NCBI GenBank assembly: GCA_002498205.1
Contig: DAGQ01000048.1
Coordinates: 3,831 to 16,660, forward strand
Direction of reading: 5' to 3'
DNA from: Euryarchaeota archaeon UBA596
GTDB lineage: Archaea > Thermoplasmatota > Poseidoniia > Poseidoniales > Poseidoniaceae
DNA: 12,830 nt
Every line of letters begins with the position of its first letter. Position 1 is the first letter of the stretch. Of this stretch, positions 6,042 through 12,830 are shown piece by piece. The notes under the pieces were generated by a model. It did no database searches. It saw nothing but the letters and a program-made list of their open reading frames with translations, and was not told the origin of the DNA. Both the position numbers and the translations under genes were made by a program.

Positions 6042-6515
6042 TCATCTACGCTTCATTTTGATTCCTTTTTCTAAAAGAAATTCCCTCAATTTATCCAAAT
6101 AACGAGTACCTAGGATTTTTCCTGCTTCTTGAGCTTCAGCCATTTCTTTCCTTAATTCGGAAGGAGATGAAATTTGCATGTATTCTCTAAGGAAATTATA
6201 TCTTCCTCTTAAGTAAAAAAATTCAGGCCATAAAAAGACTGCAACAATTACTCCCACAATACCAGTAACCCATGCTAAAGCATTTTGTTCTGGCCCCCAT
6301 TCATTATAAGCCCCTGTAATAATAAATACAAGAGTAAATAACATCATTCCTAAAGAGATTACAAACACAGTTGTCATAATTGTCAAGTGATGATCTCTAA
6401 GGGATTCCCACTTTTTAGAAACGCTTTCTCGCAAACTTGATTTGGCATTTTTAGACATTCGACTCAACCTACTCAAGGAGCAATATGCCTTAACATAATC
6501 TGATGTTTTTTTCAA
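6042..6515 (-). CDS. Two-helix membrane protein of unknown function
   Basis: I cannot assign this 157-residue protein. A basic, serine-rich N-terminal region of about 44 residues precedes two membrane helices (about 45-68 and 79-98) joined by a short polar loop (GAYNEWGPEQN). A charged helical tail follows (YLRGRYNFLREYM to KRR). By the positive-inside rule both ends should be cytoplasmic. The longest frame starts at TTG (6513-6515), with AGAGG and AAGGT close upstream; an ATG at residue 20 (MSKNAKSS) is the alternative and would keep both helices. The gene sits 10 bases after the dCMP deaminase gene and 15 before the signal peptidase gene, so it is almost certainly in the same transcript. 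Confidence 0.75.
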   Translation of the reverse strand: MKKTSDYVKAYCSLSRLSRMSKNAKSSLRESVSKKWESLRDHHLTIMTTVFVISLGMMLFTLVFIITGAYNEWGPEQNALAWVTGIVGVIVAVFLWPEFFYLRGRYNFLREYMQISSPSELRKEMAEAQEAGKILGTRYLDKLREFLLEKGIKMKRR

Positions 6516-6525
6516 AACCTCTACC

Positions 6526-6957
6526 TTAAATAATTTTTAATTCTATTCCTGCTTCGCTTAACATCGATTTAGATAAATCAAACTCATCATTCCATCTTTC
6601 TGGAATTTCAACTTTGCTGGGAATTACTATTCTCTTTATGCCTGCCTGAATTAAAGATCTAGAACAACGATTACAAGGGGGCCAGGTAACATATGCTGTA
6701 CATCCTTTCAATGAAACACCAATTCTTGCTGCATGCATAATGGCATTTTCTTCAGCGTGACAAATTAAAGGATATTTTTTTTCTCTTTCATTTAATCTTT
6801 CATCAGTATCTTCTATCCCTCTCGGAAATCCATTGAAACCTGTGGAACGTATCTCTCGGTCCTCACCAACAATAATGCAACCCACTTTAGTTGATGGATC
6901 TTTACTCCAATCAGAAATATGTTTGGCCAATTCTAAAAAGCGTAAATCCCATTTCAT
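6526..6957 (-). CDS. Deoxycytidylate (dCMP) deaminase
   Basis: The enzyme converts dCMP to dUMP, the substrate of thymidylate synthase. The 143-residue protein has the zinc deaminase signature: HAEENAI at 67-73 (H67 zinc ligand, E69 catalytic) and PPCNRC at 93-98 (C95 and C98 zinc ligands). It also has the dCMP-deaminase N-terminal block WDLRFLELAKHISDWSKDPS and the substrate loop GFNGFPRG (40-47). TKVGCIIV (23-30) is the first core strand. Length is normal for the short ComEB-type enzymes. The ATG has GGTGA about seven bases upstream. It follows folC in the same direction after 63 bases. Since folate cofactors are also needed for dTMP synthesis, the pairing is metabolically sensible. A riboflavin- or tRNA-type deaminase is unlikely given the dCMP-specific blocks. 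Confidence 0.95.
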   Translation of the reverse strand: MKWDLRFLELAKHISDWSKDPSTKVGCIIVGEDREIRSTGFNGFPRGIEDTDERLNEREKKYPLICHAEENAIMHAARIGVSLKGCTAYVTWPPCNRCSRSLIQAGIKRIVIPSKVEIPERWNDEFDLSKSMLSEAGIELKII

Positions 6958-7020
6958 TGTTGCTTCACCAACACTCGCAGATAAACTGCCTAATTTTTAC
7001 TTTCGGAATAATTTGAAAAA

Positions 7021-8244
7021 TTATTTTGATAAAATCGACATAGATTCGCCACTATCTAATCCTAAAACAGATAAAATATTTCCAATTAAATAAAGACTAC
7101 CGATGCAGAGCAAGGTCGCATTATTGGTTAATAATGTACCTTTATTTAATGCATCTAAAGGTAAAATTTCCAAATGGATTTTAGTTTCAATTATTCTAGA
7201 TGAAAGCATGTCAAATAGTTTTTCGACTTTTACCGATTCCGTTCTTCCACCTTGAGGCTCTGTTAAAATAATATTTTCAATTTCATTTAAGTTAATATAT
7301 TCTATAATAGGTTTTAAGAATTTTTCAAAATTATTTTGTTCGGTACAGCCTAAAATAATGTTTTTAATATTATCATTATTTGATGAAATTTCTTCAAAGG
7401 CTCTAAAAATACCGCTTGGATTATGTGCACAATCTAATAAAATTTCTAATCCGTTTGATTTTTCAATTCTTTGCATTCTTCCTGGCCAAATTGTAAGTTT
7501 TGCAGAATCGTCACATTTAAAATTTAAACCCATCTTTTCTAAAGCTAAATTAGCTAAACCTATTGCTTCATCTTTCATTTTTTCATTTGGTAATGGTTTA
7601 TACCATTCAATTAATTTTGGAGAATTAACTGATTCTGAAATTTTATTTCTTACACTTTCATCTTCATTCCACGCCGAAATTAAGGGCATCCCCTCTCTGG
7701 CAATCGCAGATTTTTCGGTAGCTATCTCCAATAACGTGTTGCCAAGGATTTTGGTATGTTCCAAGGATATTGGCGTCAAGATACAACAATCAGCATTTAC
7801 TAATATTGTAGCGTCTAACCTACCACCTAAACCTGTTTCAATTATTGCACGTTCTATTTCTGATGATGAAAAATAAATCATTGCAATAAGAAAAGTTGCC
7901 TCATAAAATGTTGGTTTGATTTTTGGTTTAATCTGGCAAACAGAATGTAATTTCTCTATATGAGATAAAAATTCAGAATTAGAGATTTGTATCCCATTAA
8001 TCCTTATTCTTTCTTCCACCTTACATAAGTGAGGAGACGAAAAAAAACCTGTTTTAATTCCATTCATAGTGAATGTATTTGATAAAATAGAACAAATCGT
8101 TCCTTTACCATTACTACCAGCAACATGAATTGATGGAAAATCATTTTGGGGGTTACCTAATCTACGCAATAACTCTCTAGTATTATCTAATCCTAATTTC
8201 ATACCTTGAATTCGCAAAGATTCTAACCACTCAATTGCATCCAT
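7021..8244 (-). CDS. folC: Dihydrofolate synthase / folylpolyglutamate synthase
   Basis: FolC uses ATP to add glutamate to dihydropteroate and/or to folates, completing and polyglutamylating the cofactor. In 407 residues, near the usual 420-430, all landmarks are present: the P-loop GSNGKGT (43-49), FSSPHL (68-73), ETGLGGRLDAT (136-146), EKSAI (177-181) with K178 the probable carbamylated lysine, GRMQ (255-258), and LDCAHNP (270-276) starting the C-terminal domain. Two positions differ from the usual form: ISLEHTKILG has glutamate where LDH is common, and DCAHNP has cysteine where glycine is usual. The ATG at 8244 gives a normal N-terminus. It is first in a leftward cluster with dCMP deaminase. 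Archaea that use methanopterin lack this type of enzyme in most cases, so its presence points to a folate user. Which of the two activities dominates cannot be read from the sequence. Confidence 0.95.
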   Translation of the reverse strand: MDAIEWLESLRIQGMKLGLDNTRELLRRLGNPQNDFPSIHVAGSNGKGTICSILSNTFTMNGIKTGFFSSPHLCKVEERIRINGIQISNSEFLSHIEKLHSVCQIKPKIKPTFYEATFLIAMIYFSSSEIERAIIETGLGGRLDATILVNADCCILTPISLEHTKILGNTLLEIATEKSAIAREGMPLISAWNEDESVRNKISESVNSPKLIEWYKPLPNEKMKDEAIGLANLALEKMGLNFKCDDSAKLTIWPGRMQRIEKSNGLEILLDCAHNPSGIFRAFEEISSNNDNIKNIILGCTEQNNFEKFLKPIIEYINLNEIENIILTEPQGGRTESVKVEKLFDMLSSRIIETKIHLEILPLDALNKGTLLTNNATLLCIGSLYLIGNILSVLGLDSGESMSILSK

Positions 8245-8344
8245 TCTCTAACAAGTCATCCAATACAATTGAGATATTGAGGTTTCTGACTATATCGCAT
8301 TATAACTTAGACAGACTGATAGAGGAGATTACTGAAGCAGGTTC
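8245..8344. promoter_or_regulatory. Divergent promoter region between folC and the presenilin-like protease gene
   Basis: CTATATCG (8290-8297) and TTATAACT (8300-8307) are TATA-like. Rightward they predict starts near 8319-8330. Leftward, the GATATAG reading of the first predicts a start near 8266, about 20 bases before the folC ATG. A perfect-looking GAGGAG at 8322-8327 is too far (17 bases) from the ATG at 8345 to be an ordinary ribosome site. Confidence 0.35.
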
Positions 8345-10420
8345 ATGGAGGGAGAATCATTGCGTCCTACTTCTCAAATTAAAGAAATGTTAGGTGCGAT
8401 GAAAGAACAATGGCAATCAATGCTTGGAATGGCTGCAATGTTTGTTATTACAATATTAATTGGAATTGTCATTCAACCATTTTACAATAAACCTGAATTT
8501 CGAGCATTTGGTGAAGCAGGAGCAAGTCAAGCCAGAAATATTCTATATGAATTTCTAATGATCTTAATTTTTACGGCTTTAATTATTTTCTTGGCAAAAA
8601 AGAAAAAGGATTGGATAATAAAATATGGAATTCTAGGTATTTTATTTATTGCACTATGTTATGCTACAATCCCTTTAACTAATCTAGTTATTTCTGAAGC
8701 CCCTGAACCATTAGAATTTGATTCTACTATGACAGATTATGAAATTATTCACCAGCATAATGATGGTTTTTTCGCATCACATAAACTTGTGAATAAAACT
8801 ACAGGAGATATTGGAGGATATGCATTTTATTCTTTTTCTAATGCTTACAGCGAATCAGAAATTGCTCCAATAAATATGTTATATCAAGGCATAGTTTTTG
8901 AATCAAATAAAGAATCATTAAAAATTTCAAAATTTTCAGAGGGGATTATTGTTTGTGATGGCGAGCAATTAATGAAGATTGACAATGATTTTGATGTTTC
9001 TACAAAATTAAATAAAAATATTGATTGTGTCTTCGGATTTAATTCAAATAATATTGATTGGTATATCAATACAAATAATGAATTAAAAAATATCGGAACT
9101 AATGAAAGTTATACCATTCCTGATTTCATAAATAATGAAACTGTAATTAATATATGGAGTTTAGAAAATGAACAATTAATTTGGGTAACTGAAAATCGAG
9201 TTGCAATTTTAAATCTACCAAATGAAAATCGTAATTTTTCTATTGCATTTGAAGAATTACACAATTCAAAAATCACAACTGCAACATATGGGAGTTCATT
9301 ATGGCAAGATTCGGAAATTGAACAAAAATTATTGATTATAGGGGATGAAAATGGCAATCTTACGGCATGGAATATCGATGATAAGAGTTCTTCAATTCCA
9401 CAAATAGAAACAAAAATGAATCTAAATAATGGATTTTTTAATGGAAGTATTAAATCAGTATTATTGGCTAATTATAATAATTTTGCGCAAGATGAATTAT
9501 TTGTAGTTGATTCAAGTAATTTTAGAATGTTCAGAGCAAGTAACTTAGTTGAACAAATTAATATGTCATTTAACTTTGAAGCAGATGTAAATTTAGCATT
9601 ATCAAACTCATCGATTGATTCAGTAAATTCTGTAGTGATTTTACAAATTAATAATGAATGGAAGCACGTAAAGATTAATGAAAATCAATTCCAACTTGTA
9701 AGTGAATGGGCTGCACTAATTGGTTTTTGTTTATCTATTCTGTTAATGATTATTCTTTATGTCAGGCCTGAGTGGTATGTAGTAAACCTAGTTGGGATCT
9801 TAGTTGGGGCAGGAGTAGTTGCAATGTTAGGTATTTCTTTTGTTCCATGGCTGATTATTATTTTTATGGTTGTTGCCGCAATTTATGACGCGTGGGCTGT
9901 TTACAAATCAAAACATATGCTTGATTTAGCTGATACAATGGTTAATCTAAAATTACCAATATTATTAGTTGCTCCACAAGAGAAGAATTATTCGTTTCTT
10001 GAAGACCAAGATTCTATGAGAGATCGTGAAACATTAGAAAGTAATTATGAAGCTCCTTCAGAAATCGAAATTCAGTCAAATGAAAATGTAATTAAACGAC
10101 CAATTAAAAAGAAAAAAGTAGGAAAAGAAGCCATGTTTATGGGCTTAGGAGATGTGATTTTCCCTGGAATTTTAGTTATTTCAGCTATTTCATGGTTACC
10201 AGAAGGTACTATGTTCCTTGGAGCAGATGCAACACTTTGGATTGGAATAATGACAATGATAGGAGGTTTATGCGGTTATTTCATCCTAATGGGATATGTA
10301 GCATTAGGAAAACCCCAAGCAGGATTACCGCTACTAAATAGTGGAGCAATCCTTGGATATCTAATCTCTACAATTCTCCTACTTGGCATAAGTGCATTAG
10401 AATTCAATATTTCATTTTAA
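8345..10420 (+). CDS. Presenilin/signal-peptide-peptidase-like intramembrane aspartyl protease (A22) with a beta-propeller-like ectodomain
   Basis: A22 proteases cut transmembrane helices using two membrane-buried aspartates. The 691-residue protein shows nine likely helices: about 29-46, 67-84, 93-116, then 454-472, 477-497, 498-518, 599-617, 628-652 and 663-685. YD at 514-515 sits in helix 6 and GLGD at 600-603 in helix 7; D515 and D603 are the expected catalytic pair. QAGLPLL at 658-664 is the archaeal form of the PAL motif before helix 9. A charged loop of about 75 residues separates helices 6 and 7, as in presenilin. Residues about 117-452, between helices 3 and 4, form a large soluble insertion predicted to face outward. 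It holds eight N-glycosylation sequons and repeated strand-rich units such as KLLIIGDENGNLTAWNI, ELFVVDSSNFRMFRA and QLIWVTENRVAILNL, typical of beta-propeller blades. Known single-domain archaeal relatives are about 300 residues. The ATG at 8345 is the first possible start after an in-frame TGA. Confidence 0.88.
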   Translation: MEGESLRPTSQIKEMLGAMKEQWQSMLGMAAMFVITILIGIVIQPFYNKPEFRAFGEAGASQARNILYEFLMILIFTALIIFLAKKKKDWIIKYGILGILFIALCYATIPLTNLVISEAPEPLEFDSTMTDYEIIHQHNDGFFASHKLVNKTTGDIGGYAFYSFSNAYSESEIAPINMLYQGIVFESNKESLKISKFSEGIIVCDGEQLMKIDNDFDVSTKLNKNIDCVFGFNSNNIDWYINTNNELKNIGTNESYTIPDFINNETVINIWSLENEQLIWVTENRVAILNLPNENRNFSIAFEELHNSKITTATYGSSLWQDSEIEQKLLIIGDENGNLTAWNIDDKSSSIPQIETKMNLNNGFFNGSIKSVLLANYNNFAQDELFVVDSSNFRMFRASNLVEQINMSFNFEADVNLALSNSSIDSVNSVVILQINNEWKHVKINENQFQLVSEWAALIGFCLSILLMIILYVRPEWYVVNLVGILVGAGVVAMLGISFVPWLIIIFMVVAAIYDAWAVYKSKHMLDLADTMVNLKLPILLVAPQEKNYSFLEDQDSMRDRETLESNYEAPSEIEIQSNENVIKRPIKKKKVGKEAMFMGLGDVIFPGILVISAISWLPEGTMFLGADATLWIGIMTMIGGLCGYFILMGYVALGKPQAGLPLLNSGAILGYLISTILLLGISALEFNISF

Positions 10421-10474
10421 TTGAATAATCTTACGTAGGTTTGAAGCCAAAAGGCGGATTCGGATAGTTAGAGC

Positions 10475-11758
10475 ATGTTGGATATTAGCGACTTCAGAGA
10501 TAATGCAAATGTCATTAAAGCCGATCACGATAAACGTGGTTTACCTCATGACAATATTGATGAAGTCATTAGATTAGATGAAGAATGGAGAAAAGCCGTA
10601 TATGAACAAAGTTTAGCTAGAAAGGAAAGAAATGATACAGCAAAATTAATCTCAGAAGCTAAAAAGTCCGGAAATAATGATGAGATGCAGAAACTTCTTT
10701 CAAATGTTAAAAGTTTAGGAAATAAAATTGATGAATTGGATAAATTTGCTAACGAATTAAAAGAAAGTCGTGATATGATTAGAATGTCAATTCCAAATGT
10801 ATTACACGATGATGTACCTGTAGGAGATGACGATGAGGGGAATACATTACATTCTGAACACGGGAATAAACCAAGTTTCTCCTTTGAACCAAGAACACAT
10901 AATGATCTTTTAGAAATGAATAATTGGGCTGATTTACCTCGTGCTGCAAAAATTACAGGGAGCAGATTTTATTTCCTTAAAGGCGATTTAGCAAGATTAG
11001 AAATGGCATTACAATCTTATTCTGTAGATTTCATGACAAAAAAGAATTTTACTTTAATGCACCCTCCAACAATGATGAATCGTAAAGCATACGAAGGAGT
11101 TACCGATTTAACTGATTTTGAAACAGTAATGTATGGAGTAGAACCTGATGGATACTATATGATTGCAACAAGTGAACATCCGTTAACTGCAATGTTTATG
11201 GATGAAATAATTGAGCCAAGTTTACTACCAATTAAATTGGTTGGAGTTTCTCCTTGTTTTCGACGTGAAGTAGGAGCACATGGACAATCAGACAAAGGGA
11301 TTTGGAGAGTCCATCAATTTACAAAAATTGAACAAATCATCATTAGTCTTCCAGAAAAGTCTTGGGAACATCATGAAGATATGCTACAGAATTGTATAGA
11401 TTTATGGAATTCACTAGATATCCATTACCGTGTTGTAAATATTTGTACTGGTGATATGGGTACAGTTGCTAGTAAAAAATATGATTTGGAAGCATGGTTA
11501 CCTGGACCAAATGAATTCAAAGAAATTGTTTCTTGTTCAAATTGTACTGATTATCAGGCAAATCGATTGAAAATGAGATATAGGACTCCAGAAGGAAATT
11601 CAACAGTGCATACATTAAATTCAACTGCAGTAGCTACAAGTAGAGCACTTGTTGCAATTATGGAGCAAAACCAATTAGAAGATGGTAGAATAAAAATTCC
11701 AGATGTATTGCAGCCTTATATGAATGGTCAAAAAATACTAGAAGCAGCGCCATTCTGA
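10475..11758 (+). CDS. serS: Seryl-tRNA synthetase (canonical class II)
   Basis: The enzyme charges tRNA-Ser with serine in the cytoplasm. The 427 residues show the family layout: an N-terminal start (MLDISDFRDN), a long antiparallel coiled-coil arm (about 28-105) that grips the tRNA-Ser long variable arm, then the class II core. In the core, LMHPPTMM (194-201) is the motif 1 region, TSEHPL (232-237) the serine pocket, FRREVGAHG...VHQF (262-282) motif 2, and NSTAVATSR (382-390) motif 3 with its arginine. It is the canonical bacterial/eukaryal/most-archaeal type, not the rare methanogen type with a zinc-binding core. The gap after the protease gene is 54 bases, so it may be read from upstream or from a weak promoter of its own. 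It is followed after nine bases by the ArsC-like gene. Confidence 0.98.
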   Translation: MLDISDFRDNANVIKADHDKRGLPHDNIDEVIRLDEEWRKAVYEQSLARKERNDTAKLISEAKKSGNNDEMQKLLSNVKSLGNKIDELDKFANELKESRDMIRMSIPNVLHDDVPVGDDDEGNTLHSEHGNKPSFSFEPRTHNDLLEMNNWADLPRAAKITGSRFYFLKGDLARLEMALQSYSVDFMTKKNFTLMHPPTMMNRKAYEGVTDLTDFETVMYGVEPDGYYMIATSEHPLTAMFMDEIIEPSLLPIKLVGVSPCFRREVGAHGQSDKGIWRVHQFTKIEQIIISLPEKSWEHHEDMLQNCIDLWNSLDIHYRVVNICTGDMGTVASKKYDLEAWLPGPNEFKEIVSCSNCTDYQANRLKMRYRTPEGNSTVHTLNSTAVATSRALVAIMEQNQLEDGRIKIPDVLQPYMNGQKILEAAPF

Positions 11759-11767
11759 TGTGATAAA

Positions 11768-12118
11768 ATGAAACTAAAAATTATTCATAATCCTCGTTGT
11801 TCAAAATCAAGACAAGCAAAAAATTTATTGGAAGAAAGAAATATTTCATTTGAAACCATTTTATATCTTAGTGAGTATCTGCCAAAAACAGAAATTAGAA
11901 GAATTGTTAATAATTTCTCAGACTCACCAATATTACTCGTAAGAATCAAAGAAAAATTATTCAAAGATTTAAAAATAAAAAAAGAAATGCTAAATGATAA
12001 AAAATATATTATTGAATTATTATCAAAATATCCAAAATTAATTGAAAGGCCATTACTTTTGTTGGAAAACAAGACAATTATAGGAAGGCCTCCAGAGAAT
12101 TTTTTAGAATTTATTTAA
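11768..12118 (+). CDS. arsC: ArsC-family (thioredoxin-fold) arsenate reductase-like protein
   Basis: The glutaredoxin-dependent ArsC family reduces arsenate to arsenite. The 116-residue protein has the whole signature: HNPRCSKSR (7-15) with catalytic C11, R59 in LLVRIKE, R94 in LIERP, and R107 in IGRPPE. C11, R59, R94 and R107 align with the cysteine-arginine set of plasmid ArsC (C12, R60, R94, R107). Length matches the shorter YfgD-like members. It starts nine bases after the serS stop, with GTGAT three bases before the ATG, so co-transcription with serS is likely. No arsenite pump or ArsR-like regulator is seen nearby, so a detoxification role is not supported by context; a general thiol-redox role is possible. 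Confidence 0.88.
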   Translation: MKLKIIHNPRCSKSRQAKNLLEERNISFETILYLSEYLPKTEIRRIVNNFSDSPILLVRIKEKLFKDLKIKKEMLNDKKYIIELLSKYPKLIERPLLLLENKTIIGRPPENFLEFI

Positions 12119-12166
12119 ATTCAATATTTAGTGAGACTCAAATAATGTAGCACATTCGCACTCTTT
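12119..12166 (+). promoter_or_regulatory. Possible promoter of the aldehyde dehydrogenase gene
   Basis: CAATATTT at about 12122-12129 is TATA-like and would place a start near 12152, leaving a 15-base leader. No clear ribosome site precedes the ATG. Weak evidence, based on spacing. Confidence 0.25.
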
Positions 12167-12830
12167 ATGCAGGTATATGAAAAATTGTATATCGATGGAA
12201 AATGGGTAACACCAAATAGTACGGCAAGTATTGAAATTACAAACCCTACAAATGAACAAGTTATTGGAAAAGTTCCTGCAGGAGATACTTCAGATGTTGA
12301 TTTGGCTGTTAGCGCTGCAAAGAAAGCATTCCCAATTTGGTCTAAAAGTAGTATTGATGAACGAATTGAAATACTAAATAAATTATCAAATGAAATAAAA
12401 GAGCGTACTGAAGAACTTGCACAAACAATTACTGCAGAAGTTGGAACCCCCATAGGGTATAGTAGAATGGCAATGGTTGGAACCCCAAGAGTTGTTACTA
12501 GATCTTATGCTAAAATTCTTGAGAATTTCGAATGGCAAGAAGAAGTTAGAAATTCATTAATTGTAAAAGAACCTGTAGGAGTTTGTGCATTCATCACTCC
12601 TTGGAATTTCCCATTACATCAAATCATTGGAAAAGTTGCTCCTGCATTAGCCGCTGGTTGTACGATGATTCTTAAACCAAGTAAAGAAGCACCATTAAAT
12701 GCATTTTTATTAGCAGAAATTATGGATGAAATCGGACTTCCCAAAGGTGTTTTCAATTTAATTAGTGGACATGGTTCAGAAATAGGTGAATATATGTCAG
12801 AGCATTCTGATATTGATATGGTTTCATTTA
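12167..12830 (+). CDS. NAD(P)-dependent aldehyde dehydrogenase, 5' part
   Basis: The family oxidises aldehydes to carboxylic acids with NAD(P)+. The window holds 221 codons from the ATG at 12167 and ends inside the next codon. The start LYIDGKWV (7-14) and the block EITNPTNEQVIGKVPAGD (23-40) are typical. EPVGVCAFITPWNFPL (135-150) contains N147, the conserved oxyanion-hole asparagine, and ALAAGCTMILKPSKEAP (160-176) contains K170, and K173 beside the cofactor ribose. LPKGVFNLISG (191-201) leads into the nucleotide-binding fold. The catalytic glutamate and cysteine lie beyond the window edge, so activity and substrate (betaine-aldehyde, succinate-semialdehyde or other) cannot be judged. It is 48 bases after the ArsC-like gene and may be in the same transcript. 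Confidence 0.95.
   Translation, partial: MQVYEKLYIDGKWVTPNSTASIEITNPTNEQVIGKVPAGDTSDVDLAVSAAKKAFPIWSKSSIDERIEILNKLSNEIKERTEELAQTITAEVGTPIGYSRMAMVGTPRVVTRSYAKILENFEWQEEVRNSLIVKEPVGVCAFITPWNFPLHQIIGKVAPALAAGCTMILKPSKEAPLNAFLLAEIMDEIGLPKGVFNLISGHGSEIGEYMSEHSDIDMVSF

Noticed and set aside
7358..7876. A 172-codon open frame on the + strand inside folC
   Set aside because: It lies antisense to a gene with every FolC motif. Its product has no family signature and only mirrors the codon use of folC.
8322..8327. GAGGAG as the ribosome site of the presenilin-like gene
   Set aside because: It is 17 bases before the only possible ATG, and an in-frame TGA at 8333-8335 blocks an earlier start.
11768..12118. 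Arsenic-resistance operon
   Set aside because: Only an ArsC-like gene is present. No arsenite exporter, ArsR or methyltransferase gene lies beside it, and its neighbour is serS.
12121..12453. A 110-codon open frame on the - strand over the aldehyde dehydrogenase start
   Set aside because: The + strand frame here has clear aldehyde dehydrogenase blocks; the reverse frame is a serine/isoleucine-rich shadow.

Overview
The window is AT-rich DNA that is almost entirely coding, with short intergenic gaps. It looks archaeal. It carries the chromosomal protein MC1 (known mainly from methanogens and haloarchaea), an Hjc-type Holliday junction resolvase, a presenilin-type protease with the archaeal GLGD / QxGLPLL motifs, and TATA-like boxes about 25 bases ahead of plausible transcript starts. 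A folate-type FolC, a succinate dehydrogenase, a canonical seryl-tRNA synthetase and an aldehyde dehydrogenase suggest an aerobic heterotroph. A marine group II/III euryarchaeon (Poseidoniia or relatives) fits best. That assignment is inference from gene content; nothing was searched. No tRNA, rRNA, CRISPR, insertion sequence or phage gene was seen.

Layout. At the left edge lies the 3' part of sdhB (+), convergent with the MC1 gene (-); a hairpin plus T-run at the sdhB stop probably ends the MC1 transcript. Divergent from MC1 is a short + cluster: a macro-domain protein, a small membrane-anchored unknown protein and an Hjc-like nuclease. The nuclease gene overlaps tail to tail with a site-2-type metalloprotease gene (-), which contains a PDZ-like region and an EF-hand-like loop. 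Divergent from that is an unknown coiled-coil protein (+). Next comes a four-gene - cluster read in the order folC, dCMP deaminase, a two-helix membrane protein and signal peptidase I. The last segment (+) holds a presenilin/signal-peptide-peptidase-like protease, serS, an ArsC-like reductase and the first 221 codons of an aldehyde dehydrogenase cut by the window end.

How the genes may work together. Two themes recur. One is membrane proteolysis: an intramembrane metalloprotease, signal peptidase I and an intramembrane aspartyl protease lie within about 8 kb. The aspartyl protease carries a roughly 335-residue extracellular, beta-propeller-like insertion between transmembrane helices 3 and 4, and is the most unusual object in the window. 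The other is nucleic-acid upkeep: MC1, the macro-domain protein and Hjc on the left, and FolC with dCMP deaminase (both feeding thymidylate synthesis) in the middle. Whether either theme is a functional unit rather than chance proximity is not shown by the sequence.
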